Numbered from the stretch's first letter, positions 24,485 to 34,684 are shown. The stretch is 64,000 bases of DNA from RGIG3178 sp942492795 (GCA_942492795.1 OW818639.1:682001-746000); one strand, 5' to 3'. Notes: generated by a model from the letters alone, not told the origin. Made by a program: numbers and translations.

Positions 24485-26644
24485 TTAGTCTATCTTTAGC
24501 AACCTGGCATTAATGGCAACAATTACAGTGCTTAGCGACATCAATATCGCTCCTAATGCGGGACTTAACACAATCCCCTGAGCATAAAGCACACCTGCAG
24601 CCAATGGAAGCGCGACAATATTGTATCCTGTTGCCCAGATTAAGTTTTGAATCATCTTTCGATACATCGCCTTTGAAAGCTTAATGATGTTTACGACATC
24701 CTCCGGATTGCTTTTAACAAGGATAATATCCGCTGTTTCAATGGCAACGTCCGTGCCTGCCCCTATCGCTATGCCCAGATCGGCTGTCGCCAACGACGGT
24801 GCATCGTTGACGCCGTCGCCCGTCATGGCAACTATTTTATTTTCCAAATGCAGAGCATCAATCTTTGCAGCCTTTTCTTGCGGCAACACTTCCGCGATAA
24901 CAGTATCAATATGAAGCATCCTACCCATATATGCGGCAACTCTTTGGTTGTCTCCTGTGAGCATGATGGACTCTACATGCATCTTCTTCAACGTTTCAAT
25001 GGCTGCTTTTGCTGTATCTCTGACAATATCCATCAAAGCGATAAACCCCAACGGTCGATCATTCTGTAAAACAAAGATGACGGTTTTTCCTTGAAGGGCA
25101 AACTTCTCATACTGTTCTTCGTCAAAAGCGATATTTTTGCTTCTTAAGTATCCGGGACTCACGATCGTGATTTCGTTCCCGTCAACGACTGCCTTGAGCC
25201 CGATTCCCGTCAGGTTTTGGTAGTTTTCTACTCGTTTGAGTTCCAGGTTTCGTTTGTGTCCCTCTTTCACGATGCCTTTTCCTATCGGATGTTCCGAATT
25301 GGTTTCGACCGAATAAACAATCGATAGCAATTCGTCCTGTGCAATTCCGATGCCGACGATATCCGTAATACCGAATTCGCCTTTTGTCAGTGTTCCTGTC
25401 TTGTCAAAAACGATCGCATTTATTTTTCGTGCGTTTTCAAAAGCAGCCCTGTTTCGAATCAAAAGGCCACTCTTTGCCGCAATGCTTGTTGATTTTGCCA
25501 CAACAAGAGGAATCGCAAGGCCAAGCGCATGCGGACAGCATATCACGATGACCGCGACAGCTCTTTCAATCGTAAAGTTTAAATCATTTCCAAGAAAGGA
25601 CCATGCCGCAAACGTTATCATTCCGGTTGCCAGAGCGATGTAAAACAGCAGTTTGGCCGCCTTATCCGCAAGTCTCTGTAAGTTTGATCTGGATGCCTGT
25701 GCATCGCGAACAAGTTTGATCACTTGGGATAAAAACGTTTCCTCTCCCACTTTGTCAACCAAATACTTTAAAACACCTTCTCCGTTGATGGATCCGCCGA
25801 TGACTTCATCGCCCTTTTGCTTTTCAACCGGTACGGATTCTCCGGTGATCATAGCCTCGTTTACATCGGACTGTCCATCGACAACCATGCCGTCGATTGG
25901 GATCTTTTCACCGGGTTTTACCAAAACGGTATCGCCGGCTTTTAGCTGTTTGACCGGAACATCTGTTATCTCCCCATTTTCGTTTAACAGGTGTGCGTCT
26001 TCGGGCATAAGCTTGACAAGTTCATCCAGAGCCTTGGATGCACCCGATATCGATTTCATCTCTATCCAATGCCCCAAAAGCATGATGACAATCAGCGTAG
26101 CCAATTCCCAAAAGAAATCGTTTCCCTTTAAAACAAAGATTGTCAGGGAACTATACAGATAAGCCACCGTAATGGCGAAGGCTATTAACGTCATCATGGC
26201 AGGGGATTTCTTTTTGAGCTCATCCCGGGATCCAATCAAAAACGGCCTGCCGCCATAGATAAAAAGCGCGGTGGACAAGATAAAAAGCAGATAGGTATCA
26301 CCAAAAAAGCGCCATTCCAGGCCCAGAAACATTTGAATCATAGGGGATAAAAGCAAAATCGGGACAGTGATCAGAAACGAAAAAACGGTGCGAACCTTTA
26401 TGTCCTCTACCATCCCATCAGGATGATTGTGCATCGGAGCTTCTGTGGCATGCTGCGGATCATGCGCATGTTCCGTCCGTGCAGGAGGCGCAGTGCCCCT
26501 TTTAATGTCCATGCCTTCGTGATGGTCCGCGCCTTTTATAACAGGCCGGTCACGAGCCTGTGTTTCGTGGCTTTGCTGTGCATCATGCATATGCTCCCTA
26601 TGTTGGAGGGAGGATGCAGTATCATCCTTAGGTGCATCTTGCAT
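24485..26644 (-). CDS. CopB-like copper-translocating P-type ATPase
   Basis: 719-residue P1B-type ATPase expected to export Cu (or Ag) across the membrane. The N-terminal 75 residues are rich in His and Met (HREHMHDAQQSHE, HAHDPQHATEAPMHNH) instead of carrying CxxC domains. Further motifs: phosphatase TGES (about 267-270), membrane CPH motif (CCPHALGLAIP, about 369-379) typical of the CopB/P1B-3 group, phosphorylation DKTGTLT (about 414-420), and TGDGVNDAP. GTGAGGACAAA precedes the ATG. Codon and base composition are more AT-rich than in neighbouring genes, and repeats lie next to it, so recent transfer is likely. Confidence 0.92.
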   Translation of the reverse strand: MQDAPKDDTASSLQHREHMHDAQQSHETQARDRPVIKGADHHEGMDIKRGTAPPARTEHAHDPQHATEAPMHNHPDGMVEDIKVRTVFSFLITVPILLLSPMIQMFLGLEWRFFGDTYLLFILSTALFIYGGRPFLIGSRDELKKKSPAMMTLIAFAITVAYLYSSLTIFVLKGNDFFWELATLIVIMLLGHWIEMKSISGASKALDELVKLMPEDAHLLNENGEITDVPVKQLKAGDTVLVKPGEKIPIDGMVVDGQSDVNEAMITGESVPVEKQKGDEVIGGSINGEGVLKYLVDKVGEETFLSQVIKLVRDAQASRSNLQRLADKAAKLLFYIALATGMITFAAWSFLGNDLNFTIERAVAVIVICCPHALGLAIPLVVAKSTSIAAKSGLLIRNRAAFENARKINAIVFDKTGTLTKGEFGITDIVGIGIAQDELLSIVYSVETNSEHPIGKGIVKEGHKRNLELKRVENYQNLTGIGLKAVVDGNEITIVSPGYLRSKNIAFDEEQYEKFALQGKTVIFVLQNDRPLGFIALMDIVRDTAKAAIETLKKMHVESIMLTGDNQRVAAYMGRMLHIDTVIAEVLPQEKAAKIDALHLENKIVAMTGDGVNDAPSLATADLGIAIGAGTDVAIETADIILVKSNPEDVVNIIKLSKAMYRKMIQNLIWATGYNIVALPLAAGVLYAQGIVLSPALGAILMSLSTVIVAINARLLKID

Positions 26645-26694
26645 TTTGTCCTCACAATCTAAATAAAAATTTCCTCCGGTATCTGTTTTTGAAA

Positions 26695-26723
26695 ATTATA
26701 CCCCTGCCATATCCAACAATCAA
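26695..26723 (-). promoter_or_regulatory. Promoter of the copper ATPase gene
   Basis: Minus strand TTGATT (26723-26718), 17-base spacer, TATAAT (26700-26695), about 50 bases before the start codon. No CopY- or CsoR-like regulator gene is nearby. Confidence 0.7.
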
Positions 26724-26788
26724 CGATTCATCGCATAGAAGCACCCTTGCTTTGGGGCTGAGAAAGCGGAAGCGGGAAGGGCAATATA

Positions 26789-26826
26789 GAAAAATGTTCC
26801 GCAGAGCTATAACGCTTGCGGAACAT
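26789..26826 (-). terminator. Terminator of the phosphohexomutase gene
   Basis: Minus strand ATGTTCCGC (26826-26818) pairs with GCGGAACAT (26802-26794), followed by a T run (26793-26789). Confidence 0.85.
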
Positions 26827-26852
26827 GATATCTGTAAATATTTATTTCGGAA

Positions 26853-28568
26853 TCAGCTGAACTGCTCGGTAAAGAACTCCACATACCGCTCACACAGGAC
26901 ATTTGCCTTTTCCTTACAGTCAGCCTTGATCGAATAGTAGATCTTCAGCTTCGGCTCCGTGCCGGAGGGGCGTACGACGATGGTGCAGCCGTCTTCCATG
27001 TCAAAGCGCAGCACATCGGAGGAAGGCAAATCGATGGGCAGCGTTTTCCCGTCCGACGTTTTGGTGAACGATCCGAGATAATCGGAAAACGAACATACGG
27101 ATATGCCCATGATATTGGTCGGGGGATTGTTGCGCATTTTCTCTATCAATTCCTGCATTTGCATCAATGCGTCGCGGCCTTCAAACGGCAGGCTTTGCAG
27201 GTAATTGAGGTAGGTGCCGTACGCGGCATACAGATCCTCAAGCGCCTGCAGCAGCGATCTGCCCTGTTTTTTGTAATACGCCGCCATTTCGGCGATCAGA
27301 AGAGCGCCGTCAACGCCGTCCTTGTCCCGCACGTAAGCGCCGGACAGATATCCGTAGCTCTCTTCAAACCCGAAGATATAGCGGCTTTCCTCGCCCGTGT
27401 TTTCCAGACACCCGATCTGTTCGCCGATGAATTTAAAACCCGTCAGCACGTTGATCACTTCAACGCCGTACCTGTTGGCTATGGGGACGACCATTTCGGT
27501 GGTCACGATGGTTTTGATCAGCAACGGATTCTTCGGCATGGTGCCGCATGCGCTGCGGATCTGGCAAATATAGTCAAAGAGCAAAACGCCAACCTCGTTG
27601 CCCGATAGAAGCTCATAGCGCTCGCCGTCTCTATCGGCGATGCCAACGCGGTCGCAGTCCGGGTCGGTGGCGATCAACAGATCGCCTTGTATTTGTTTTA
27701 AAAGCGCAAGCCCCAACGACAGCGCTTCTTTGGTTTCGGGGTTGGGCGAAGGGCATGTCGGGAAATTGCCGTCCGGCTCCTTTTGTTCCGGCACGACGGT
27801 TACGTTTGTGAATCCCGTTTCCTTCCAAGTGCGCAGTACGCAGTCAAGACCCGCGCCGTTAAGCGGGGTATAGACGATGCGAAGGTCATCCCTGCCGCTT
27901 TGATCCAATACGACGGATTGCGCCTTTACGGCCTCGATGTATTGTGTGACGATGCCGTCTTCGATGTAACGGATCATTCCGTTTTGAATCAGCGAATCGA
28001 AGGAGGGAAGCGCCTCATCCGTAAAGTAGGGGTAGTGTTCCATCTCTTCCAAAACGCGATCCGCCGCCTCCAGCGTTATCTGGCAGCCGTCGGCGCCGTA
28101 CACTTTGTACCCGTTGTACTTGGCGGGGTTGTGGCTGGCCGTGATCACGATCCCGGCATCGCAGCCAAGCGTTCTTACCGCAAAGGACAGCGTCGGCGTG
28201 GGCATAAGCTTTTGAAAAATATATACATGAACGCCCTGATTTGCTAAAATACAAGCAGCGTGTTTCGCAAAAAGCTCGCTCTTGATGCGGCTGTCATAGG
28301 CTATGGCAACGCTTGGGGCGTCGGTTTGTGAAAAAAGATATCGGGCGAGACCGCTTGTGACACGCGCTACGGTATAGATATTGATGCGGTTGGTTCCCGC
28401 ACCGATGACACCGCGCAAACCGCCGGTTCCAAAGGCAATATCGGTGTAAAAACGCTCCACGATGTCGTTGCCCCGGATACCGTTGAGTTCGACCAACAGA
28501 TCCGGATCACCGACAGCTTTTTGTTGCCAGTCTTCGTAGAGCTCTTGGATTTGCTGTTGTGTGCGCAT
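26853..28568 (-). CDS. Phosphoglucomutase / phosphomannomutase
   Basis: 571-residue alpha-D-phosphohexomutase. Family landmarks in order: GTGGLRGVIGAGTNRIN, catalytic serine loop ITASHNPAKYNGYK, Mg2+ site ATDPDCDRVG, sugar loop FEESYGYL, and phosphate loop RPSGTEPKLKIY. It interconverts hexose 1- and 6-phosphates and would supply glucose-1-P or mannose-1-P for the polysaccharide genes encoded divergently. The frame extends to 28637; the ATG at 28568 follows GGAG at reasonable spacing and starts with the family-like MRTQQQIQELYEDW, so it is preferred. Confidence 0.92.
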   Translation of the reverse strand: MRTQQQIQELYEDWQQKAVGDPDLLVELNGIRGNDIVERFYTDIAFGTGGLRGVIGAGTNRINIYTVARVTSGLARYLFSQTDAPSVAIAYDSRIKSELFAKHAACILANQGVHVYIFQKLMPTPTLSFAVRTLGCDAGIVITASHNPAKYNGYKVYGADGCQITLEAADRVLEEMEHYPYFTDEALPSFDSLIQNGMIRYIEDGIVTQYIEAVKAQSVVLDQSGRDDLRIVYTPLNGAGLDCVLRTWKETGFTNVTVVPEQKEPDGNFPTCPSPNPETKEALSLGLALLKQIQGDLLIATDPDCDRVGIADRDGERYELLSGNEVGVLLFDYICQIRSACGTMPKNPLLIKTIVTTEMVVPIANRYGVEVINVLTGFKFIGEQIGCLENTGEESRYIFGFEESYGYLSGAYVRDKDGVDGALLIAEMAAYYKKQGRSLLQALEDLYAAYGTYLNYLQSLPFEGRDALMQMQELIEKMRNNPPTNIMGISVCSFSDYLGSFTKTSDGKTLPIDLPSSDVLRFDMEDGCTIVVRPSGTEPKLKIYYSIKADCKEKANVLCERYVEFFTEQFS

Positions 28569-28708
28569 GAAAGAAATCTCCTTCTCTGTGGAATGCTTGC
28601 AAAGAATAGGTGGATATATTATCATGTGTTGGCGCAACAGGATTATACATCAGGTGGACAGGCATGGCAACTCATGACACAGAAAAAACAAACTGGGAGG
28701 GCTTTTCC

Positions 28709-29689
28709 TTGTATCCGATGCGATGTATTCCGGCCTTTAGGGCGGCGATTTGGGGCGGCAACAAGCTAAAAAAAGTGCTGTTTAAGCAATACGATGAACC
28801 AAGCATGGCGGAAACCTGGGAACTGAGCTGCCATGAGGACGGTTTGAGCGGTGTTGCCAACGGCGTATACGCCGGTTGGCTGTTAAAGGATATATTGGCA
28901 CAGCATCCGGAATATGCAGGACAAGGGTTTGATAAAAGCTGTGCATTTCCCCTTATAATTAAATTCATCGATGCCAACGACGATTTGTCCATCCAGGTGC
29001 ATCCCACCCCGGAAACGGCCGATACATCCCGCGGACAGCAGAGCAAGACGGAGATTTGGGTGGTGATGGACGCCGCCCCGGGTGCGGCCATGTACTACGG
29101 GTTCAACCGGGACGTACAGCGCGACGAGATACAAGCCCGTGCGTTGGACGGAAGCATCTGTGACGTTCTCAACAAAGTTCCGGCCCAACAAGGGGATGTA
29201 TTTCATATTCACGCAGGGACCATGCACGCGATCGGCTCCGGACTTTTAATCGCAGAGATCCAGCAGAGCGCCAACACCACTTTTAGGGCATTTGATTTTA
29301 TGCGCAAGGACGCTTCGGGCAATATGCGGCCGCTGCATGTGGAGGAAGCCGCCCGCGTGGCGATCACCCAAAAGACGGACGGAAAACCGGCCGATATCGT
29401 GAACGTGGCCGACTGCGCAGCATATACGCACGACATCCTTTTTGATTCCCCGCTGTTTTTTACCGAACGCTATACGATACGGTACAACGTGACGCTGGAT
29501 GCGGATGCAGCGTCTTTTGACGCGCTGTTGTTTATAAAAGGGACGGGAGAAATCGTGCATCAGGATAAAACGTACGAGGCCAAAACAGGCGATTGTTATT
29601 TCATCCCGGCCGGGATGGGATTGTATGATATCCAAGGATCCTGTTGCGTGCTGCGCAACAGGGTGCTTCGAAAAGAGGGTACGCAATGA
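28709..29689 (+). CDS. manA: Mannose-6-phosphate isomerase, class I
   Basis: 326-residue zinc isomerase linking fructose-6-P and mannose-6-P, first committed step toward GDP-mannose. Motifs: IWGGNKL near the N-terminus, zinc-site QVHPTPE, and HIHAGTMHAIG. Upstream ATGs at 28610 and 28664 are in frame, but GGGAGG at 28695-28700 is eight bases from a TTG at 28709 and the protein then begins MYPMRCIPAFRAAIWGG, matching the usual start of the family. Its stop overlaps the manC start. It is the first gene of a long operon running to 39720. Confidence 0.92.
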   Translation: MYPMRCIPAFRAAIWGGNKLKKVLFKQYDEPSMAETWELSCHEDGLSGVANGVYAGWLLKDILAQHPEYAGQGFDKSCAFPLIIKFIDANDDLSIQVHPTPETADTSRGQQSKTEIWVVMDAAPGAAMYYGFNRDVQRDEIQARALDGSICDVLNKVPAQQGDVFHIHAGTMHAIGSGLLIAEIQQSANTTFRAFDFMRKDASGNMRPLHVEEAARVAITQKTDGKPADIVNVADCAAYTHDILFDSPLFFTERYTIRYNVTLDADAASFDALLFIKGTGEIVHQDKTYEAKTGDCYFIPAGMGLYDIQGSCCVLRNRVLRKEGTQ

Positions 29690-30756
29690 AAATCAGTGCA
29701 GTGATTATGGCCGGTGGCAAGGGGGAGCGCTTTTGGCCGATGAGCCGGACACACAGACCCAAGCAGTTCCTGCCGCTCACGCAAAAGGATGCCACCATGA
29801 TCCAGCAGACGGTAAACCGTATTTTACCGCTGGTGAACAAAGAGGACGTCCTGATCGTCACCAACGGGCTGTACCAGACGCTGACGCTTCAGCAGCTGCC
29901 GGAACTGAAGGCGGAGAACATCCTCTGCGAACCGATGGGCAGAAACACCGCGCCGTGCATCGGGCTTGCGGCGGCAATATTGCAAAAACGGGTCGGCGAC
30001 TGCTTGATGGTCGTGTTGTCGAGCGATCATCTGATCGTGGATGAACAGGGCTTTTTAAACGTGCTCAACACCGCCATTTCCGTAGCTACGGAAAATGAAA
30101 ACATCGTGACCATCGGCATTTCGCCAACTTACCCCGAAACGGGTTTCGGCTATATCCACTATGATGCGCAGAATATCCAAAACGGTGTATACGCCGTGGA
30201 GAAATTTGTAGAGAAGCCCAATTACGAAACGGCGCTTGCCTATCTTGCAACAGGGGAATACCTGTGGAACAGCGGGATGTTCGTCTTTAAGGTATCCACC
30301 ATCATGGAGCAGTTCAAACGCTTTATGCCCAAGCTCTATGAAGGGCTGCAGCGCATAGTGCAGGCTGTCGATACGCCCGATTACAATGCGGTGCTGCGGG
30401 AGGAGTTTGAACACTTCGATTCCGTTTCCATCGATTACGGCGTGATGGAGCACGCAAAGAACATCTACACCATCCCGGGCAACTTCGGGTGGGACGATGT
30501 CGGGAGCTGGACGGCGGTCGGCCGGATCCACGATAAGGACGAGTATGACAACGCCATTCAGGGCGATGTGCTGGCATTGGAGACCAACGGATGCACCATC
30601 TATGGCGGAAAGCGTCTGGTTACCACCATGGGGATCAGCGACCTTGTCATCGTGGACACCGAGGATGTGCTGATGATCTGCAACAAGGATCAGGCGCAAC
30701 AGGTCAAGGTCTTTTTGGAAGCGCTTCGAAACCGCGGGCGCCACGATTTACTCTAG
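29686..30756 (+). CDS. manC: Mannose-1-phosphate guanylyltransferase
   Basis: 356-residue nucleotidyltransferase making GDP-mannose from mannose-1-P and GTP. It has the signature VIMAGGKGERFWPMSR at the N-terminus, SSDHLI for metal binding, FVEKP and the NSGMFVF segment. It lacks the C-terminal isomerase domain of bifunctional ManC proteins, which suits the separate manA. The start overlaps the manA stop (ATGA). Product feeds gmd directly downstream. Confidence 0.93.
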   Translation: MKISAVIMAGGKGERFWPMSRTHRPKQFLPLTQKDATMIQQTVNRILPLVNKEDVLIVTNGLYQTLTLQQLPELKAENILCEPMGRNTAPCIGLAAAILQKRVGDCLMVVLSSDHLIVDEQGFLNVLNTAISVATENENIVTIGISPTYPETGFGYIHYDAQNIQNGVYAVEKFVEKPNYETALAYLATGEYLWNSGMFVFKVSTIMEQFKRFMPKLYEGLQRIVQAVDTPDYNAVLREEFEHFDSVSIDYGVMEHAKNIYTIPGNFGWDDVGSWTAVGRIHDKDEYDNAIQGDVLALETNGCTIYGGKRLVTTMGISDLVIVDTEDVLMICNKDQAQQVKVFLEALRNRGRHDLL

Positions 30757-30766
30757 GAGGCATACG

Positions 30767-31807
30767 ATGAAACGTGCATTGATAACCGGCGTTACAGGAC
30801 AGGACGGAAGCTACTTAAGCGAATTGCTTCTGGAAAAGGGCTATAAGGTATACGGCGTCATGCGCCGGAAGTCCGTTGTGGATTACGGCAATGTCGCGCA
30901 CCTGAAGGATAAGATCACCTTCATCTACGCGGATATGATCGACCCCGTATCGCTTGTCACAGCCATGAAAATCGCGCAGCCCGACGAGGTATACAACCTT
31001 GCGGCGCAGTCCTTTGTGGCCACGAGCTGGGAACAGCCGCTCGCGACCGCACAGATCGACGCGCTGGGCGTTACCAACATGCTTGAAGCCATCCGCATCG
31101 TCAAACCGGACGCGCGGTTCTATCAGGCGTCGACATCGGAGATGTTCGGCCTGGTGCAGGAGATCCCGCAAAAGGAGACCACGCCGTTCTATCCGCGCAG
31201 CCCCTACGGCGTTGCGAAGCTGTACGGGCATTGGATCACGAAGAACTATCGCGAAAGCTATAACCTGTTTGCCTGTTCCGGGATTTTGTTCAACCATGAA
31301 TCGGAGCGCAGAGGGTTGGAGTTTGTGACGCGCAAGATAACCGACGCCGCGGCACGCATCAAGATGGGCGTGAAGGATGTGTTGGAACTGGGCAACATGG
31401 ACGCCAAGCGCGACTGGGGCCACTCGAAAGACTACGTGTATGCGATGTATCTGATGCTGCAGGCGGACGAGCCCGACGATTTTGTGATCGCCACCGGGGA
31501 AACCCGCACCGTGCGCGAATTTGTGCAAAACGCGTTTAGTGCCGTGGGCATGGACATCGAATTCCATGGTACGGGTGTGGAGGAAACCGGTGTGGACAAG
31601 GCGAGCGGACGCACGGTGGTTCGCGTGAACCCCGCCTTTTTCCGTCCCGCGGAGGTGGAACTGCTGCTGGGAGACCCGACCAAAGCCGAAACGGAGCTTG
31701 GCTGGAAACGCGAGATAACGTTTGCGCAGCTGGTAAGCCGCATGGCGGACAACGATTTGCAATGCGTAAAGGAGGAGCTGCGGATAAAATCGCTGCACAA
31801 TACATGA
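30767..31807 (+). CDS. gmd: GDP-mannose 4,6-dehydratase
   Basis: 346-residue short-chain dehydrogenase/reductase (extended type) converting GDP-D-mannose to GDP-4-keto-6-deoxy-D-mannose. NAD(P) motif GVTGQDGSYLSELLLEKGY, the S-x-S-E-M-F catalytic region (ASTSEMFG) and YGVAKLYGHW with the Tyr-Lys pair are all present. The GQDGSY variant of the glycine motif is diagnostic of Gmd. RBS AGGAGG lies seven bases before the ATG. rmd follows with a four-base overlap. Confidence 0.95.
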   Translation: MKRALITGVTGQDGSYLSELLLEKGYKVYGVMRRKSVVDYGNVAHLKDKITFIYADMIDPVSLVTAMKIAQPDEVYNLAAQSFVATSWEQPLATAQIDALGVTNMLEAIRIVKPDARFYQASTSEMFGLVQEIPQKETTPFYPRSPYGVAKLYGHWITKNYRESYNLFACSGILFNHESERRGLEFVTRKITDAAARIKMGVKDVLELGNMDAKRDWGHSKDYVYAMYLMLQADEPDDFVIATGETRTVREFVQNAFSAVGMDIEFHGTGVEETGVDKASGRTVVRVNPAFFRPAEVELLLGDPTKAETELGWKREITFAQLVSRMADNDLQCVKEELRIKSLHNT

Positions 31808-32751
31808 AAGCGCTGATCATCGGTGCCGCCGGATTCGTTGGGGCGCATCTGTACCGCCATCTGAACGACGACTTGTGCTGGGATGTGGCGGTAACGAAGC
31901 TGCCGCAGGAAAAAATCGGGTTTGCGGACAAAAACGTCTACGACCTTGACATCTTATCCCCCGGCGCAATCGAGCAGCTGCTTGACGAGGTTACACCACA
32001 GGTGATTTTCCATCTTGCGGCGCAAAGCTCGGTGGCGCTGTCCTGGGCAAAACCCGACTTGACGGTGGACATCAATATCAAGGGCGCGCTGCACCTACTA
32101 GAGGCGCTTCGGGTGCAAAAATCACCCGTGCGTACGCTGCTGATCGGTTCCGGCGAGGAATACGGTTTTGTGCAGCCGCAGGAGGTCCCGGTCAGCGAGG
32201 AAAATCCGCTGCGCCCCGGAAACCTGTATGCGATGACCAAGATCGCGCAGGCGATGACCGGGCAGATTTACTGCCGCGCCTACGGGATCGACGTCGTGAT
32301 GATACGCGCGTTCAACCACATCGGCCCCGGACAGGCGCCGATTTTTGTGGTGTCGGATTTTTGCCGTCAGATCGCGGAAATGGAATCGGGAAAACGCGAG
32401 CCTGTGATGCGCGTCGGCAACCTGCAGGCAAAGCGGGATTTTACCGACGTACGCGATGTCGTGCGCGCCTATGCCAAATTGGCACAGACGGGCAAAACCG
32501 GCGAAGTGTATAATGTGGGAAGCGGGAACGCGTACAGCATCGATGTGGTGCTGCAAACGATCCTGCAAAAGGGCAAAGTCTCCGTCCGGGTGGAAACCGA
32601 TCCGCAAAAAATGCGCCCGTCGGATGTGCCGATTCTGCAGGCGGACATCACGAAATTACAAACGGATACGGATTGGAAACCGATGGTGGATCTGGAACAG
32701 AGCATAGAGGATACACTGGCGTATTGGCGCCAAATTTTGGAACAGGAGTAA
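31804..32751 (+). CDS. rmd: GDP-6-deoxy-D-lyxo-4-hexulose reductase (GDP-D-rhamnose forming)
   Basis: 315-residue extended SDR with GAAGFVGAHLYRHL, SGEEYGFV, YAMTKIAQ (catalytic Tyr-Lys) and FNHIGPGQ. The FNHIGPGQ segment and position next to gmd suggest Rmd, which makes GDP-D-rhamnose, rather than Fcl, which makes GDP-L-fucose by epimerisation. This choice is an inference from motifs. The ATG overlaps the gmd stop. The product would be the sugar donor for the polysaccharide exported by the ABC genes downstream. Confidence 0.82.
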   Translation: MKALIIGAAGFVGAHLYRHLNDDLCWDVAVTKLPQEKIGFADKNVYDLDILSPGAIEQLLDEVTPQVIFHLAAQSSVALSWAKPDLTVDINIKGALHLLEALRVQKSPVRTLLIGSGEEYGFVQPQEVPVSEENPLRPGNLYAMTKIAQAMTGQIYCRAYGIDVVMIRAFNHIGPGQAPIFVVSDFCRQIAEMESGKREPVMRVGNLQAKRDFTDVRDVVRAYAKLAQTGKTGEVYNVGSGNAYSIDVVLQTILQKGKVSVRVETDPQKMRPSDVPILQADITKLQTDTDWKPMVDLEQSIEDTLAYWRQILEQE

Positions 32752-32754
32752 CAG

Positions 32755-33531
32755 ATGCGCGTACTTTCGGAGTTGTTTGCCTACCGGCAAATGCTTATTT
32801 CACTTGTGAAAAAGGATTTGCGCGGAAGATACAAAGGCTCGGTGTTGGGTTTTTTATGGACGTTTATCAACCCGCTGCTCCAATTGGCGGTCTATACCGT
32901 GGTATTTTCGTTCATCTTGCGTGCTAACATCGAAAAGTTCTACCTGTTCCTGTTTGTGGCATTGGTGCCGTGGATATTCTTTTCCTCCTCGCTCAACGGC
33001 GGCGCAAGCTCCATTTTGGCGCAGAAGGACATGGTCAAGAAGATATACTTCCCGCGTGAAGTGCTGCCGCTGGCCTATGTGACGAGCTGTTTTTTCAACA
33101 TGCTGTTTTCGTTCATCATCATCTTTGTCGTGATACTGCTATCCGGCACGCCCATCAATTTTGTGGCGCTGCTGTTTTTGCCGATCGTGATGATCGTCGA
33201 ATATATTCTGGCCCTCGGGATAGCGCTTTTGTCCTCCGCCATCACGGTCTATTTCAGGGATCTGGAGCACATCCTCGGTATTTTTACGATGGCCTGGATG
33301 TATCTGACGCCCATCATGTACAGCATCGATATCGTGCCAAAGCGTCTTTTGCCGGTCTTTATGGCAAATCCGATGACGCCTGTCGTATTGGCATACCGCG
33401 ATATCCTCTATTACGCAAAAATCCCCGCGATGCAGACGCTCATCCTTGCGTTTGTTTTGGGCGTTGCGATCCTGATTCTGGGGTTCTTTGTCTTTGGCAA
33501 GCTGAAAAAGCATTTTGTGGAGGAGATATAG
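32755..33531 (+). CDS. Polysaccharide ABC exporter, permease subunit (Wzm-like)
   Basis: 258-residue membrane protein of the ABC-2 type with six predicted helices. DLRGRYKGSVLGFLWTFINPL at the N-terminus is the typical amphipathic start of O-antigen/teichoic-acid permeases. It forms the channel that moves lipid-linked glycan to the outer face of the membrane. RBS GGAG lies before the ATG. Its stop shares one base with the start of the ATPase gene, as is usual for Wzm-Wzt pairs. Confidence 0.92.
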   Translation: MRVLSELFAYRQMLISLVKKDLRGRYKGSVLGFLWTFINPLLQLAVYTVVFSFILRANIEKFYLFLFVALVPWIFFSSSLNGGASSILAQKDMVKKIYFPREVLPLAYVTSCFFNMLFSFIIIFVVILLSGTPINFVALLFLPIVMIVEYILALGIALLSSAITVYFRDLEHILGIFTMAWMYLTPIMYSIDIVPKRLLPVFMANPMTPVVLAYRDILYYAKIPAMQTLILAFVLGVAILILGFFVFGKLKKHFVEEI

Positions 33532-34673
33532 TGAACGCGATAGACGTTGTAAACGTTTCCAAAAAGTTCAAGCTCTACCACGATAAAGGCCAAACGCTCA
33601 AGGAACGCCTGCTGTTTCGCAAGCGCAGCTCCTACGAGGAGCGGTGGGTGCTCAAAAACATCAGCTTTTCCCTGTATAAAGGCGAGGCGGTCGGCATCGT
33701 CGGTGAAAACGGCAGCGGCAAGTCCACGATGCTCAAACTGTTAAGCCGCATCATATCGCCGGACACCGGCGAAATTACGGTAAGAGGCCGCGTTTCAAGC
33801 CTCATCGAGCTTGGCGCAGGCTTTCACCCCGACATGTCCGGTCGGGAGAATATCTACACCAACGCGGCTATTTTTGGCATGACCAAGCGGGAGATCGACG
33901 AACGACTGCAGAGCATCATCGATTTTTCGGAGTTGCACCAGTTTATCGACAGCCCGGTGCGGACCTATTCCTCCGGCATGTACATGCGGCTTGCGTTTGC
34001 CGTTGCGATCCATGTCAACGCCGACGTGCTTTTGATCGATGAGATCCTGGCCGTGGGCGACGCGGCGTTCCAGCAGAAATGCTTTGAACGGCTGGAGGAA
34101 ATCAAGCGCAGAGGCACCACCATCATCATCGTTTCGCACTCGCTCGGGCAGATCGAACGTATCTGCGACCGCTCCATCTGGCTGTTGGACGGAGCGATCC
34201 GTTCGGAGGGAATTCCGCAGGAAGTACATGGGCAGTACATGTCGTATATGTCCAAAAAAATGGTGCTCAGCGACGCGAGCAAGCGCCCCGACATCGGCGC
34301 GATCCACGGGGTTTCGCTTATGTGCAACGGGGAGCCGAGGGAAACTTTTGTTGCGGGCGAAGACGTACAGGTTAGCATCGAGCTTTCGATGGCATCCGAT
34401 ATCCCCAGCCTCATCGAGGTATATGTGCAGAATACGCAGGGGATTTTGCTGACCGCCAAGGGTGCCGATATCCCGTTTGACGCAAAGGAAGCGGTGCTGA
34501 CCCTGCACGGGATTCCGCTGATGATGGGCGACTATGGCGTAAACGTATTGATGCATACCAAAGAACACGTACCCATCGACAGGCGTGAAGGCGCCGTGAC
34601 GATTAATGTTGTGGCACCGCCCATTGAACCGGGCGCTGTCCATATACCATCCCATTGGGAATTCAGACAATAA
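33531..34673 (+). CDS. Polysaccharide ABC exporter, ATPase with C-terminal glycan-recognition domain (Wzt-like)
   Basis: 380-residue ATPase. The first 245 residues are the nucleotide-binding domain: Walker A GENGSGKSTM, signature YSSGMYMRLAFA, Walker B VLLIDEILAVGD. An additional C-terminal beta-sandwich of about 120 residues (starting near residue 260) corresponds to Wzt_C, which in O9a/A-band-type exporters binds the modified end of the chain. This predicts that the glycan receives a terminal modification before export. GTG start, with GGAGGA upstream. Confidence 0.92.
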   Translation: MNAIDVVNVSKKFKLYHDKGQTLKERLLFRKRSSYEERWVLKNISFSLYKGEAVGIVGENGSGKSTMLKLLSRIISPDTGEITVRGRVSSLIELGAGFHPDMSGRENIYTNAAIFGMTKREIDERLQSIIDFSELHQFIDSPVRTYSSGMYMRLAFAVAIHVNADVLLIDEILAVGDAAFQQKCFERLEEIKRRGTTIIIVSHSLGQIERICDRSIWLLDGAIRSEGIPQEVHGQYMSYMSKKMVLSDASKRPDIGAIHGVSLMCNGEPRETFVAGEDVQVSIELSMASDIPSLIEVYVQNTQGILLTAKGADIPFDAKEAVLTLHGIPLMMGDYGVNVLMHTKEHVPIDRREGAVTINVVAPPIEPGAVHIPSHWEFRQ

Positions 34674-34684
34674 GAGGGATTACA